This document shows positions 36,186 to 45,643 of a stretch of DNA of 64,000 nt, one piece after another (the stretch's first letter is position 1; each line of letters begins with the position of its first letter). The DNA lies in contig NZ_CP133594.1 of NCBI RefSeq assembly GCF_031312535.1, forward strand, positions 2,559,312 through 2,623,311, in the 5' to 3' direction. Under the pieces are notes generated by a model. It had not been told where the DNA came from. It did not search any database and was given only the letters and a program-made list of their open reading frames with translations. The stretch is from Methanolobus mangrovi (GTDB lineage: Archaea > Halobacteriota > Methanosarcinia > Methanosarcinales > Methanosarcinaceae). The translations under genes were made by a program, and so were the position numbers.

Positions 36186-37196
36186 TTAATCACTTCGTTT
36201 GATAAGTGAAATCTCTATTTCTTGGTGTGCACTTTTGTTTATAGTACCATAAAGCTCACGATAGTTTATTTGCATTCCATTATTCCACTGATTTAACAAG
36301 TAATCTTGGTGAATTGTTCCATGAATGTTATCATTATCTTTTTGAACTTTATTTATAGGTATGTTGATTATTTTTGATTTATTGTAGCAAATACCAACCC
36401 GCTTCTCAAAATATTGTATGTAGTGCTGCAATTTTCCTTCAAATGTATTGGGAGAATTAAATTTTGTATTTTCTGCAAGAACAGTAATTTCACGTGTTAA
36501 GAATAGATGCCCATCAACAGATAAAGGATAAGCCCAATCAAATTCCTCCTCTTCCCATATCCAAGAAAGTTTGTCCTTATCAGAAATTATATCTGGAATA
36601 AAATTCGGTAATTTTTGATCTTTCTGTATCGTATAGGCTCGCTTCAAATTTGCACCCATGCGAAGGGAAAAGACCGTGGTGCGTCCATCAAATTTTGTAA
36701 AATCAAAAACATCAATGTTTTCTGTAAATACAATATCATCTACCAAAAAAAATACTTTTTCTGCATTTATAGACTTAAGAATTGTTATGAGTTCACTTTT
36801 AAATGAATCTTTACTTTTCTGATGTATAGCAGAAATTGGATAGCCTTCAAAAAGCGAAAAAACTTCATTATATGCTTTTTGATGAGCACTTGATGTAGTT
36901 CTATATAAAATATGTACTGGCACAGGCTCATTAATTTTTTCAATGTAAGACGAAAGCAATGCATGCAGTTGGAGTGCTCTGTCCATGGAAAAGATCACAC
37001 ATTCAGTTAGATGATCACAATTTTTATTGTATGCTGTAGTATAAACATCAATTAATTTGTTGGATATGCAATTCTCTTTTTTCATAACAACTAAATGAAA
37101 TTGCAACAATATCATGTTAAGAAGCTTTAATAACTGTTCAAATAACGTTGAAAATATCATTCTGAGCCTAATCCTAAGAATTTCTAAAATATTCAT
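36186..37196 (-). CDS. Unknown protein, probable GT-A-fold glycosyltransferase
   Basis: A 336-residue protein that I do not recognise as a named family. After a hydrophobic, basic N-terminus (possible membrane association) it has the features of a sugar transferase: VPVHILYRTTSS near 92, the acidic loop KVFFLVDDIVFTENIDVF near 150 that could bind metal, and TTVFSLRMGANLKRAY near 178. Location between a GT2 gene and the DUF268 gene supports a role in glycan synthesis. The assignment is inferred from these motifs and context only. Confidence 0.6.
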   Translation of the reverse strand: MNILEILRIRLRMIFSTLFEQLLKLLNMILLQFHLVVMKKENCISNKLIDVYTTAYNKNCDHLTECVIFSMDRALQLHALLSSYIEKINEPVPVHILYRTTSSAHQKAYNEVFSLFEGYPISAIHQKSKDSFKSELITILKSINAEKVFFLVDDIVFTENIDVFDFTKFDGRTTVFSLRMGANLKRAYTIQKDQKLPNFIPDIISDKDKLSWIWEEEEFDWAYPLSVDGHLFLTREITVLAENTKFNSPNTFEGKLQHYIQYFEKRVGICYNKSKIINIPINKVQKDNDNIHGTIHQDYLLNQWNNGMQINYRELYGTINKSAHQEIEISLIKRSD

Positions 37197-37213
37197 TTAT
37201 TCTCACTATTTAC

Positions 37214-38017
37214 TTACTTTTTAAACCAAAAGCATCCGCATCCATAATTTTGTTCATCCGCCATTTCTTCGGTGGCATTCAATACCAATCCCCCATCTTT
37301 AGGATTGTCAGGAATTAAAGCAAATTCCTTTAATTCAAAACTCTTGAAATAGTTAATTATTTGCTTATAGGAATATATGCGATGGGCATTAAACATAATT
37401 TTTGGTTTGCCTATTGGTATCACAAAAATCAAATCAGCTCCTTGTGACAATACTCTTTTAATTTCTCTAATAGCTTTTAGATCGCCATCTGGTCTTATAG
37501 GATCTCCATATCTTCCAAGTCCTACATGTTCTATCACATGCATACAAGATAGCGATGAGATACTCTCATCTAAAAAAGGAAGTGATGTTAAATCGGCATG
37601 TTCTGATTCCAGATTACTTAAATTTAAGTTTGCTGGACGATAATCATAAAATTTAATTTTAATGAATGCAGAAACTATAGACACAAAATACAAACTTGAT
37701 GAAATATCTACATGTTCAGCAGGTTTATTTCGTGACAATATTCTTGCAGCCCATGCTGTATGAAATATATAGTGTCTATCAAAATCTGTGCCTGTTGTAG
37801 CATCATTTAAACATGGATAGCGTTCGCTCCATTTTATAGAAAATCTGGATTCTGTTTGAGACGATATATGTTTAAAATCATTAAAATCTCGTTTGAATTT
37901 TTCTAATAAAATGATTTTCTTTGTTGATTGATAGAGAAAGACAACGGGGTATATTTTGCTAAATTTCTCTTTGTATCTATCTAAAAAATCATGGCTATCA
38001 ATCCAATTAGCTTTCAT
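37214..38017 (-). CDS. DUF268-type protein (methyltransferase-like)
   Basis: A 267-residue protein similar in pattern to DUF268 proteins of polysaccharide clusters. Its middle resembles a class I methyltransferase: HVDISSSLYFVSIVSAFIK near 101, a FYDYRPA acid-bearing strand, DLTSLPFLDESISSLSCMHVIEH near 140, and a basic helix before FVIPIGKPK. The glycine-rich SAM motif is replaced by DISSS, so catalysis is uncertain. It lies between a putative transferase and the flippase. Confidence 0.72.
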   Translation of the reverse strand: MKANWIDSHDFLDRYKEKFSKIYPVVFLYQSTKKIILLEKFKRDFNDFKHISSQTESRFSIKWSERYPCLNDATTGTDFDRHYIFHTAWAARILSRNKPAEHVDISSSLYFVSIVSAFIKIKFYDYRPANLNLSNLESEHADLTSLPFLDESISSLSCMHVIEHVGLGRYGDPIRPDGDLKAIREIKRVLSQGADLIFVIPIGKPKIMFNAHRIYSYKQIINYFKSFELKEFALIPDNPKDGGLVLNATEEMADEQNYGCGCFWFKK

Positions 38018-38066
38018 TGTTCCTCTAAGGTTCTTTATTATGTGTTTTTAATCTACTTTGTCTGCA

Positions 38067-39554
38067 CTAAATTAAATTCATCATAATTCCCTTCACTTGT
38101 TCATAAATATTCCTATCAAATTTCAAGACTAAAACCCCATAAATCCCAATTCCCAGCACTACTGAAACAAGTGTTGTCCATATAGTAGACAGTGTTACGA
38201 TAATTCGATACCCCTCTATAAAGATTCCCATCACAAAGGTTGCCTTCAGAATACTCAATAAGCTTTTATACTCCAATGTTACTCTAATGACCCTTGCCAA
38301 GACTTGTCGTGCAAGAAGTGCATTCAAAGATAGGGTCACAAACGTAGCTATTGCAGCTCCTGTAATGCCAATTAAAGGTATTAATAATGCATTTAGCACA
38401 ATGTTTGCGGTCGTAGCTACAGATGTTACTTTGAAAGCCTCCTTCTGCATGTCCATCGCGCCAAGATAGGTGAGAATGAATAGTTGGAATGTGTTGATAA
38501 TCTGGGTAATTAAAAATACAACAAGTACCGAGTAACCTTTTACAAAATCGGTACCGTAGAAGTAATACAGCAAATTATCACCAAGCAGTATACCTCCTAC
38601 GCATATTGGAGTAGCTAGAAGCAGCGAGTAAGTGACTGCTTTTGATAGGGATGTTTCTATTCGTTTAAAATCTCCTATTTTACTCCAGTGGCTGACATTT
38701 GGCCATAAGGTAGTTTGCATTGAGATTGCAGCCATTGCTGCGATAGATGCGAATTGTATTGCAATCCTATACACTCCTACATCTGAGTTATTCATATAAT
38801 ATCCTATCATGATTGTGTCAGCGTATGAATAGATCATCACTCCACCTGTGGTCAAAAACAGCCAGAAAGAAAATTTGGATAGGCTTTTTATGTGATACCA
38901 TCCAAAACGGACAAATTGTAGGTCAAAGAATCTTATCTCGATAATGATGGTAATAATCATCCCTGCAATGAATCCTCCTACAAGGCCTGCAACACCGTAA
39001 CCCAAAAACACTGCTATGACTTGCACAATAATGCGAGTAATTTCATTAATGAAACCACATGTTGCCTGAATTCCAATTTTTCTAAGACCAGCTATCATAT
39101 TGTGCACAGTGCCATATATCAAGGAAATAATTATTGCTACGAGCAACCACTTGAATACACCAGTACTGTTGAGATCCACAAAATAGTCCCTAAATGCTAT
39201 CAAACATAGAATAGTTATAGTAACAAAGGATGACCGTAATACAAAAAATGCACTGAAATACTCATTCTGTTCTTCCCCTTCGCTAATTCGCTTGATGGCC
39301 GCCCCACCAAATCCTCCGTCAGTTACAAGATTGATTATACCTAAATATGCCGTAAATAGAAAATATGCTCCCAAAACATCTGCACCAACAGTATGAGCAA
39401 AGTACATTGTACTGAAGAAACCAACGACTGTCACTGTAATCTTCCAGAGAAATGATATAATACTCTGGCGTTGTACTGGTTCAATGCTCATAATGTGGGA
39501 GAATATAGCTTTTATTTTGGACATGATATTTGCTGAAAATCTGGATTTGTCCAC
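38067..39554 (-). CDS. Wzx-like oligosaccharide flippase (MATE/MOP superfamily)
   Basis: A 495-residue integral membrane protein with about 14 helices and the RfbX/Wzx-type layout, expected to move lipid-linked glycan across the membrane for AglB. The first helix pair (SFLWKITVTVVGFFSTMYFAHTVGADVLGAYFL) is characteristic of the family. The start is uncertain: a GTG begins this frame and an ATG lies ten codons in; neither has a clear ribosome-binding site. It is co-oriented with gmd upstream and the DUF268 gene downstream. Confidence 0.9.
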   Translation of the reverse strand: MDKSRFSANIMSKIKAIFSHIMSIEPVQRQSIISFLWKITVTVVGFFSTMYFAHTVGADVLGAYFLFTAYLGIINLVTDGGFGGAAIKRISEGEEQNEYFSAFFVLRSSFVTITILCLIAFRDYFVDLNSTGVFKWLLVAIIISLIYGTVHNMIAGLRKIGIQATCGFINEITRIIVQVIAVFLGYGVAGLVGGFIAGMIITIIIEIRFFDLQFVRFGWYHIKSLSKFSFWLFLTTGGVMIYSYADTIMIGYYMNNSDVGVYRIAIQFASIAAMAAISMQTTLWPNVSHWSKIGDFKRIETSLSKAVTYSLLLATPICVGGILLGDNLLYYFYGTDFVKGYSVLVVFLITQIINTFQLFILTYLGAMDMQKEAFKVTSVATTANIVLNALLIPLIGITGAAIATFVTLSLNALLARQVLARVIRVTLEYKSLLSILKATFVMGIFIEGYRIIVTLSTIWTTLVSVVLGIGIYGVLVLKFDRNIYEQVKGIMMNLI

Positions 39555-39601
39555 AATTTTAATGAATACTGATACATTTCATATCAGGAAGATAATACCT
39601 A

Positions 39602-40645
39602 TCATGTATTCTTCAAGTCTTCTTCAACCATCATTTTTACCAAGGCTTTAATTCCAACACTGGATTGCCATCCCAATATCTCCCTAGCTTTGGTTGGATT
39701 ACCAATCAGTATATCTACCTCAGTAGGTCTATAATATCGTGAATCTATCTCAATCAACACATTGTCATTATTTATATCCACTCCTACCTCATCCACTCCT
39801 TCACCCCGCCACTCAATTTCCACTCCAATCTCTCTAAACGCAAGTTCTACAAACTCCCTTACAGAGTGTGTCTCACCAGTAGCAATCACATAATCATCAG
39901 GTTCATCCTGCTGAAGCATCAACCACATGGCTTCAACATAATCTCCTGCAAATCCCCAGTCCCTTTTTGCATCAAGGTTGCCGAGGTACAATTTATCCTG
40001 AAGTCCTTTCTTGATCTTGGCCACAGCCATTGTAATTTTTCTTGTTACAAAGGTCTCTCCACGAATGGGCGATTCATGATTGAAAAGGATACCATTGCAA
40101 GCGAACATATTGTAAGCTTCACGATAATTCACTGTGATCCAGTATGCATATAGCTTTGCTGCAGCATAAGGGCTCCTTGGGTAAAATGGAGTCGTTTCAC
40201 TTTGCGGTATCTCCTGAACCTTTCCATATAGTTCACTTGTCGAAGCTTGGTAGAATTTTGTCTTCTTCTCCATGCCAAGGATGCGTATGGCTTCCAGAAT
40301 CCGCAGGGTTCCCAGTGCATCAGAGTTTGCTGTGTATTCAGGTGTATCAAAAGAAACCTGCACGTGACTCTGAGCTGCAAGGTTATAAATCTCATCTGGT
40401 TGTGTTTCCTGTATGATTCTAATCAGATTTGTGGAGTCTGTCAGGTCTCCATAGTGCATGAAAAAGTTCACGTTTCTCTCATGAGGATCTTTATAAAGGT
40501 GGTCTATACGTGCGGTATTGAATGAAGATGATCTTCGTTTGATTCCATGCACGATGTATCCCTTGTTAAGCAGGAACTCTGCAAGATATGCACCATCTTG
40601 GCCAGTGATGCCGGTTATTAGAGCAGTTTTTGCCATCATTATCAT
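39602..40645 (-). CDS. gmd: GDP-mannose 4,6-dehydratase
   Basis: Gmd makes GDP-4-keto-6-deoxymannose, precursor of GDP-fucose and GDP-rhamnose. The 347-residue SDR enzyme shows [20 protein letters not shown] at the cofactor site, the Gmd-specific [13 protein letters not shown], the catalytic [12 protein letters not shown] and [17 protein letters not shown]. Three ATG codons occur within the first four positions; the third, just before AKTALIT, is the usual family start. Fcl in the same island uses its product. Confidence 0.96.
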   Translation of the reverse strand: MIMMAKTALITGITGQDGAYLAEFLLNKGYIVHGIKRRSSSFNTARIDHLYKDPHERNVNFFMHYGDLTDSTNLIRIIQETQPDEIYNLAAQSHVQVSFDTPEYTANSDALGTLRILEAIRILGMEKKTKFYQASTSELYGKVQEIPQSETTPFYPRSPYAAAKLYAYWITVNYREAYNMFACNGILFNHESPIRGETFVTRKITMAVAKIKKGLQDKLYLGNLDAKRDWGFAGDYVEAMWLMLQQDEPDDYVIATGETHSVREFVELAFREIGVEIEWRGEGVDEVGVDINNDNVLIEIDSRYYRPTEVDILIGNPTKAREILGWQSSVGIKALVKMMVEEDLKNT

Positions 40646-40702
40646 TCCGAAAGTAAACGCATATTTATTATTTATTGAAGTATACTGTTAGTTCACAAAA
40701 AT

Positions 40703-41668
40703 TCAAATTTGATTGATTAATGAATGTGCGGTTTCTTTGACACTTCTCTTTGATGAATATTCAGGTTTCCATCCTGCAAATTTCAATCTATCAATTCCAA
40801 GAAGCATTCGTGGAACATCCCCTTTCCATCCTCGCTTTCCACCAGTGTATGTGATATCAATATTTTCAAGTCCCATTTCTTCAACAATAATTTCACCAAT
40901 CTCAGTAGCATTTATTGTATCTTCAGAACCTACATTAAATATATTGACTGCTTCATTGCTATTATTTATAGCGAATATTATTGCTTTGATACATTCACTT
41001 ACATGAAGGTATGATTTAGATTGTCTACCATCACCAAGTATCTCAAGTTGATGTGGATTGTCCCTGAGTTTTTGGATAAAATCCACAATGATTCCATGTG
41101 TGCTTCGTTCACCAATGATATTCGCAAACCTGAATATCCACGATTTCATATCGAATGTATGTGAATAAGATGTAATGAGTGCTTCACATGCAAGCTTTGA
41201 TGCACCATAAAGCGATATTGGCATTAATGGACCGTAGTTCTCCGGAGTGGGCACTATGTCTGCTTCACCGTAAACTGTTGATGTGGATGTGAAAGCAATG
41301 TTTGTTACCTTGTTCTTGCGCATTGCTTCAAGCAGATTATACGTTGCTGTGATGTTCTGGTCAAAGTGTACTTTTGTGTCAAATGCTCCTAACTTTACAT
41401 CAGGATTTGCTGCTACATGAAATACAAAATCAATGCCATCACATGCCATGTTTATTTCATCGGTTGCAAGCAAATCCCCATTTCTGAACTCATAATTGGG
41501 ATTTCCTGTGTGATGTTTAATAAACTTCATGTGTCCCGAACTTAAGTTATCAAAAACTATGACTTTGCAGTCTTCTTTCATCAATATGTCAACAATATGG
41601 CTACCGATGAATCCTGCACCACCAGTGACAAGTATTTTTTTGTTCTTAAGTATTGATTCGACTTTCAT
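40703..41668 (-). CDS. NAD-dependent epimerase/dehydratase (UDP-glucose 4-epimerase-like)
   Basis: A 321-residue extended SDR protein. The Rossmann motif VTGGAGFIGSHIVD lies near 14, the catalytic Tyr-x3-Lys as LYGASK near 154, and the C-terminal sugar-binding region contains GGKRGWKGDVPRM. It resembles archaeal GalE-type UDP-hexose 4-epimerases but the exact sugar is not determined. It is co-oriented with gmd and manC, so likely supplies another sugar nucleotide to the glycan. Confidence 0.88.
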   Translation of the reverse strand: MKVESILKNKKILVTGGAGFIGSHIVDILMKEDCKVIVFDNLSSGHMKFIKHHTGNPNYEFRNGDLLATDEINMACDGIDFVFHVAANPDVKLGAFDTKVHFDQNITATYNLLEAMRKNKVTNIAFTSTSTVYGEADIVPTPENYGPLMPISLYGASKLACEALITSYSHTFDMKSWIFRFANIIGERSTHGIIVDFIQKLRDNPHQLEILGDGRQSKSYLHVSECIKAIIFAINNSNEAVNIFNVGSEDTINATEIGEIIVEEMGLENIDITYTGGKRGWKGDVPRMLLGIDRLKFAGWKPEYSSKRSVKETAHSLINQI

Positions 41669-41727
41669 TTTAACCTTTTACGTTCTTGATATCATATAAA
41701 TCAAATTATAAGAGAGGATGAAGTCTT

Positions 41728-43095
41728 CTATTCTCTCCCATAATCATCATCAAACCTTATAATATCATCCTCTTCCACATACTCTCCTAACTGTACCTCT
41801 ATGATTTCAAGAGGTAACTTACCCGGATTAGAAAGCCTGTGTTTCATTCCAGCTTTGATGAATGTACTTTCTCCTTCTCTTAAAAAATACTGTTCTCCAT
41901 CAACCTGAACACATGCCATTCCCTTTACAACCACCCAATGTTCACTTCGATGATGATGCAGTTGCAAACTCAACTTCTTTTGTGGCAGAACAATTATGTT
42001 CTTGATTTTATGTCTTTGTGAATTTTCCAGTATGGTATAAGATCCCCAAGGCCTGTACACGGTCTGGTGCAGTTCTGCACGTTCATCATTAATACTTTTG
42101 AGAGAGGATACAACATCCTTTACTTTCTGGCTACTACTTTTAGGACACACAAGTAACGCATCCGGAGTATCCACGACAATCATGTCATTAATATCAATAA
42201 GTGATACTATCTTATCAGCTTTTGAGTAGATCAGATTTCCCGATGAATCGATAAGAACATCATCGCAGTTGTTCACAATATTATTGTTTTCATCTTTCTC
42301 AAACTCTTCATAGATAGCATTGAAGTTACCAAGATCACTCCATCTTTCTTGAATTTTCACAACTGCAACACGGTCTGATTTTTCCATGATTCCGTAGTCT
42401 ATGGAGACAGAGGGAATTTTATTATAAATATCTTTTATGTTCTCAGAACTTGCAAAGGCAGCAGAGATGTCTGGTTCATGTCTTTCAAGTTCTTCAAAAA
42501 AAACATCTGTGTCGAAAAGGAACATTCCACTATTCCAGAGGCATCCATCTTCAATATATTTTCTTGCCGTGGAGGTATCTGGCTTTTCCTTGAATTCCGA
42601 AACTTTAAATCCAATTCCAATTGAATCTGTTGGTTTAATGTATCCATAACCTGTATGGGGTGAAGTGGGTGCAATTCCGAATGTAAGCAGGTACTCATAA
42701 GCGAGTTCTTCAGTTTTTCTGATGGTTTCCATTGCATTTTTATCAAGTATATGATCTGAGGAAAATATTCCGACTACAGATTTTCCAAATTCGCTCTCAA
42801 TCCTGGACATTCCATAAACAATTGCAGGGAGTGTATTCTTGCCAATTGGCTCCAGCAGTACATTGTCAAGTGGAATCTCATACCCAAGCTCTTCAATTTG
42901 TCCAATAACAAAGAATTTTTGTGATTCGTTCGTCACTACAAATATTTCAGAGATATCTGAAACCTCCAGACATCTAAGGACAGTGTCCTGAAATAGAGAT
43001 TTGTCAGTTAGTTTCAAGAATTGCTTTGGATATTTTTCCCGGCTTAGGGGCCATAGGCGTGTGCCAGAGCCACCGGCAAGTATGATGGATTTGAT
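41728..43095 (-). CDS. manC: Mannose-1-phosphate guanylyltransferase / mannose-6-phosphate isomerase, no canonical start
   Basis: ManC/AlgA makes GDP-mannose, which Gmd then uses. The frame open from 43095 gives 455 residues: N-terminal nucleotidyltransferase with LAGGSGTRLWPLSREKYPKQF, a VEFKEKP-like SEFKEKPD and a C-terminal cupin isomerase (PWGSYTIL, LHHHRSEHWVVVKG). The first ATG (43017) would remove the essential GGSGTR loop. Upstream of that loop no ATG, GTG or TTG exists before an in-frame TGA. GGAGG lies seven bases before an ATC (43093-43095) exactly where family members have ATG, so either ATC/ATT initiates or the start codon is mutated. Confidence 0.85.
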   Translation of the reverse strand: MKSIILAGGSGTRLWPLSREKYPKQFLKLTDKSLFQDTVLRCLEVSDISEIFVVTNESQKFFVIGQIEELGYEIPLDNVLLEPIGKNTLPAIVYGMSRIESEFGKSVVGIFSSDHILDKNAMETIRKTEELAYEYLLTFGIAPTSPHTGYGYIKPTDSIGIGFKVSEFKEKPDTSTARKYIEDGCLWNSGMFLFDTDVFFEELERHEPDISAAFASSENIKDIYNKIPSVSIDYGIMEKSDRVAVVKIQERWSDLGNFNAIYEEFEKDENNNIVNNCDDVLIDSSGNLIYSKADKIVSLIDINDMIVVDTPDALLVCPKSSSQKVKDVVSSLKSINDERAELHQTVYRPWGSYTILENSQRHKIKNIIVLPQKKLSLQLHHHRSEHWVVVKGMACVQVDGEQYFLREGESTFIKAGMKHRLSNPGKLPLEIIEVQLGEYVEEDDIIRFDDDYGRE

Positions 43096-43340
43096 AAAAA
43101 TGCCTCCACTTAGGTATTTAGAGTTTCATATGTTTGTGTGTATTAATGAACATACAAATATATAAACGAATTGTATTTTATTTATAACACACTATAATAG
43201 TATCCTTCTTATTTATCAGAAAATGTTCCCAATTCAGGTATTTCATCTTAATATTATCTCCATCTCAATTCTTAAGTACTATTAACTCAATCATACCCCC
43301 AAAATCTAACCATCCCTATCTACTTCTATAATGTGATCAC

Positions 43341-44195
43341 ATGCCATACAAAATTATCGAGAAAAAAGAAATTGCACCCTCAGTGCACCTGATGAAGATC
43401 CTGGCACCAGACGTTGCCAAAGCCGCAAAAGCAGGCCAGTTCATTATATTACGTATTGATGAAACAAGTGAGCGGATACCACTGACAATTGCTGATTTTG
43501 ATGCAACTGAAGGTACCATCACAATAATCTTCCAGGAAATGGGCAAAACTACAAAGCAGCTTGCAAAAATGACTTCTTCAGACCAGCTTCAGGACTTTGT
43601 CGGTCCCCTTGGAACACCTGCTGATGTAAGGGAACTCGGTACAGTTATCCTTGTGGGCGGCGGAGTTGGAATTGCTCCTGTATATCCACAGGTCAGGGCA
43701 TATCGGGAAGCAGGGAACAAAGTAATATCCGTTATTGGTGCAAGGAACGAGAGTCTTCTTATCCTTGAAGATGAGATGAGAACAGCTTCAGATGAACTTC
43801 ATGTTGCAACGGATGACGGTTCCAAAGGTCACCATGGCTTTGTCACAGATGTTGTAAAGAACATACTTGACAGTGGTGAGAAGGTTGCAAGGGTAGTTGT
43901 CATAGGTCCTCCTATTCTTATGAAGGTTGCAGCAGGTATGCTGGAACCTTATGGTGTGGAGACACTTGTAAGCCTCAATCCTATAATGATAGACGGCACC
44001 GGCATGTGTGGCGGATGCAGGGTCTCTGTTGGTGGCGAGACAAAGTTTGCATGTGTTGACGGCCCGGAATTCGATGCTCATAAAGTTGATTTCAATCTCC
44101 TAATGAGCCGCCTTGCCCTGTACAGGGATGAGGAATCAAAGTGCCTTGAGAACCACAATAACAATCACAAATGCACCTGCAGGGGTGAGAACTGA
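43341..44195 (+). CDS. sudB: Ferredoxin:NADP reductase-like subunit (SudB/NfnA type)
   Basis: A 284-residue flavoprotein subunit of the SudB/NfnA type. An FAD-binding beta barrel carries RIPLTIADFD near 50. The NAD(P)-binding half has VILVGGGVGIAPVYPQ near 110, and the C-terminal 2Fe-2S site is built from DGTGMCGGCRVSVGG and a following CVDG near 225-245. A histidine/cysteine-rich tail (CLENHNNNHKCTCRGEN) is unusual and could bind metal. Its stop overlaps the next start (TGATG), so both subunits are translationally coupled. Confidence 0.88.
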   Translation: MPYKIIEKKEIAPSVHLMKILAPDVAKAAKAGQFIILRIDETSERIPLTIADFDATEGTITIIFQEMGKTTKQLAKMTSSDQLQDFVGPLGTPADVRELGTVILVGGGVGIAPVYPQVRAYREAGNKVISVIGARNESLLILEDEMRTASDELHVATDDGSKGHHGFVTDVVKNILDSGEKVARVVVIGPPILMKVAAGMLEPYGVETLVSLNPIMIDGTGMCGGCRVSVGGETKFACVDGPEFDAHKVDFNLLMSRLALYRDEESKCLENHNNNHKCTCRGEN

Positions 44196-45565
44196 TGGTA
44201 GAAAGACAGGCAATGCCTCACCAGGATCCAAAAGAGAGAGCACACAATTTTGATGAGGTAGCACTTGGTTATTCTAATGAGCAGGCACTTGCTGAAGCTT
44301 CAAGGTGTCTGGAATGCAGGAATCCAAAGTGTGTTGAAGGATGTCCTGTGAATGTCGATATCCCTGGTTTCATTTCCCGTATAAAGGAAGGAGACTTTGA
44401 CGGTGCTATCGATAAAATAAAGCTTACAAATGCACTTCCTGCTGTATGTGGTCGTGTCTGCCCCCAAGAAGTACAATGTGAGGAATTGTGCGTACTGGCA
44501 AAGAAGGGAGAACCTGTTGCTATTGGAAGGCTTGAGCGTTTCTGTGCGGACCATGAAAGGAAAAGAGGTGTAACTCCTCCTGTGCGTCCGGAGTCCACAG
44601 GCAAGAAGGTTGCAGTAATCGGTGCCGGACCTGCAGGTCTTACGGCAGCAGCAGACATTGCAAAAGCAGGCCATGCTGTAACAATATTCGAATCACTCCA
44701 CGATACCGGTGGTGTACTTACCTATGGAATTCCTGAATTCAGACTTCCAAAGGCAATAGTAAAAGAAGAAGTAGAGTACATCAAACAGCTTGGTGTTGAT
44801 GTGAAGGTTGGTTATGTTATTGGGAAAATAAAGACACTCGATGAGCTTGGGAAAGATTTCGATGCTGTTTTCCTTGGGACTGGTGCAGGACTGCCAAAGT
44901 TCATGGGCATTGAAGGCGAGAACCTCAACGGTGTTTACTCCGCGAACGAGTTCCTCACAAGGGTTAACCTGATGAAGGCTTACCAGTTCCCTAATTATGA
45001 CACTCCTATCAAGAGAGGTAAGAAGGTCGTTGTGGTCGGTGGCGGTAACGTTGCAATGGATGCCGCACGCAGTGCACTTCGCCTTGGTGCAGATGAGGTC
45101 AGTATAGTCTACCGTCGTAGCGAGGAAGAACTCCCTGCAAGGAAAGAAGAGGTAGAGAATGCAAAGGAGGAAGGTATTGTATTCAGGCTTCTCACCAATC
45201 CTGTTCGTATTCTCGAAGGCGAGAACATGACAGTAAATGGCGTGGAATGCATCAGGATGGAGCTTGGAGAGCCGGATGAATCAGGACGCAGAAGTCCGGT
45301 TCCTATGGAAGGTTCCGAGCACGTAGTTGATGCTGATATTGTCATTATAGCCATAGGTACTTCACCTAACCCTATGATATTCTCAGGCTCAACCGGTCTG
45401 GAAACCAATTCAAGGGGAACCATCATAGTTGATGATTCCGGAAAGACATCCCTTGATAATGTCTATGCCGGTGGGGATGCTGTGACAGGTGCTGCAACAG
45501 TTATCAGTGCCATGGGCGCAGGCAAGATCGCTGCACAGGCAATAAATGAGTATCTTACTAACTGA
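44195..45565 (+). CDS. sudA: Glutamate synthase small subunit-like oxidoreductase (SudA/NfnB/GltD type)
   Basis: A 456-residue iron-sulfur flavoprotein. The N-terminal 4Fe-4S cysteines are in CLECRNPKCVEGCPVNVDIP near 35 and CGRVCPQEVQCEELC near 85. Two dinucleotide sites follow: VIGAGPAGLTAAADIA near 142 (FAD) and VVGGGNVAMDAA near 275 (NAD(P)). With SudB it forms a two-subunit complex that may be a NADH-dependent ferredoxin:NADP oxidoreductase, sulfide dehydrogenase or part of glutamate synthase. No gltB gene is adjacent, favouring the first two. A hairpin terminator follows. Confidence 0.9.
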   Translation: MVERQAMPHQDPKERAHNFDEVALGYSNEQALAEASRCLECRNPKCVEGCPVNVDIPGFISRIKEGDFDGAIDKIKLTNALPAVCGRVCPQEVQCEELCVLAKKGEPVAIGRLERFCADHERKRGVTPPVRPESTGKKVAVIGAGPAGLTAAADIAKAGHAVTIFESLHDTGGVLTYGIPEFRLPKAIVKEEVEYIKQLGVDVKVGYVIGKIKTLDELGKDFDAVFLGTGAGLPKFMGIEGENLNGVYSANEFLTRVNLMKAYQFPNYDTPIKRGKKVVVVGGGNVAMDAARSALRLGADEVSIVYRRSEEELPARKEEVENAKEEGIVFRLLTNPVRILEGENMTVNGVECIRMELGEPDESGRRSPVPMEGSEHVVDADIVIIAIGTSPNPMIFSGSTGLETNSRGTIIVDDSGKTSLDNVYAGGDAVTGAATVISAMGAGKIAAQAINEYLTN

Positions 45566-45572
45566 TCTTGTA

Positions 45573-45613
45573 ATCCGGCTTTGTCCGGATCACTTTCTTT
45601 TCTCTTCTTTTTC
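45573..45613 (+). terminator. Hairpin and T-rich terminator after sudBA
   Basis: Perfect stem ATCCGG (45573-45578) with CCGGAT (45585-45590) and a six-base loop, directly followed by a pyrimidine/T-rich run to about 45613. Placed eight bases after the sudA stop, it is the clearest plus-strand terminator in this part. Confidence 0.75.
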
Positions 45614-45643
45614 TGAACATCTTTTTAAGCTGGTGTATGCTTA

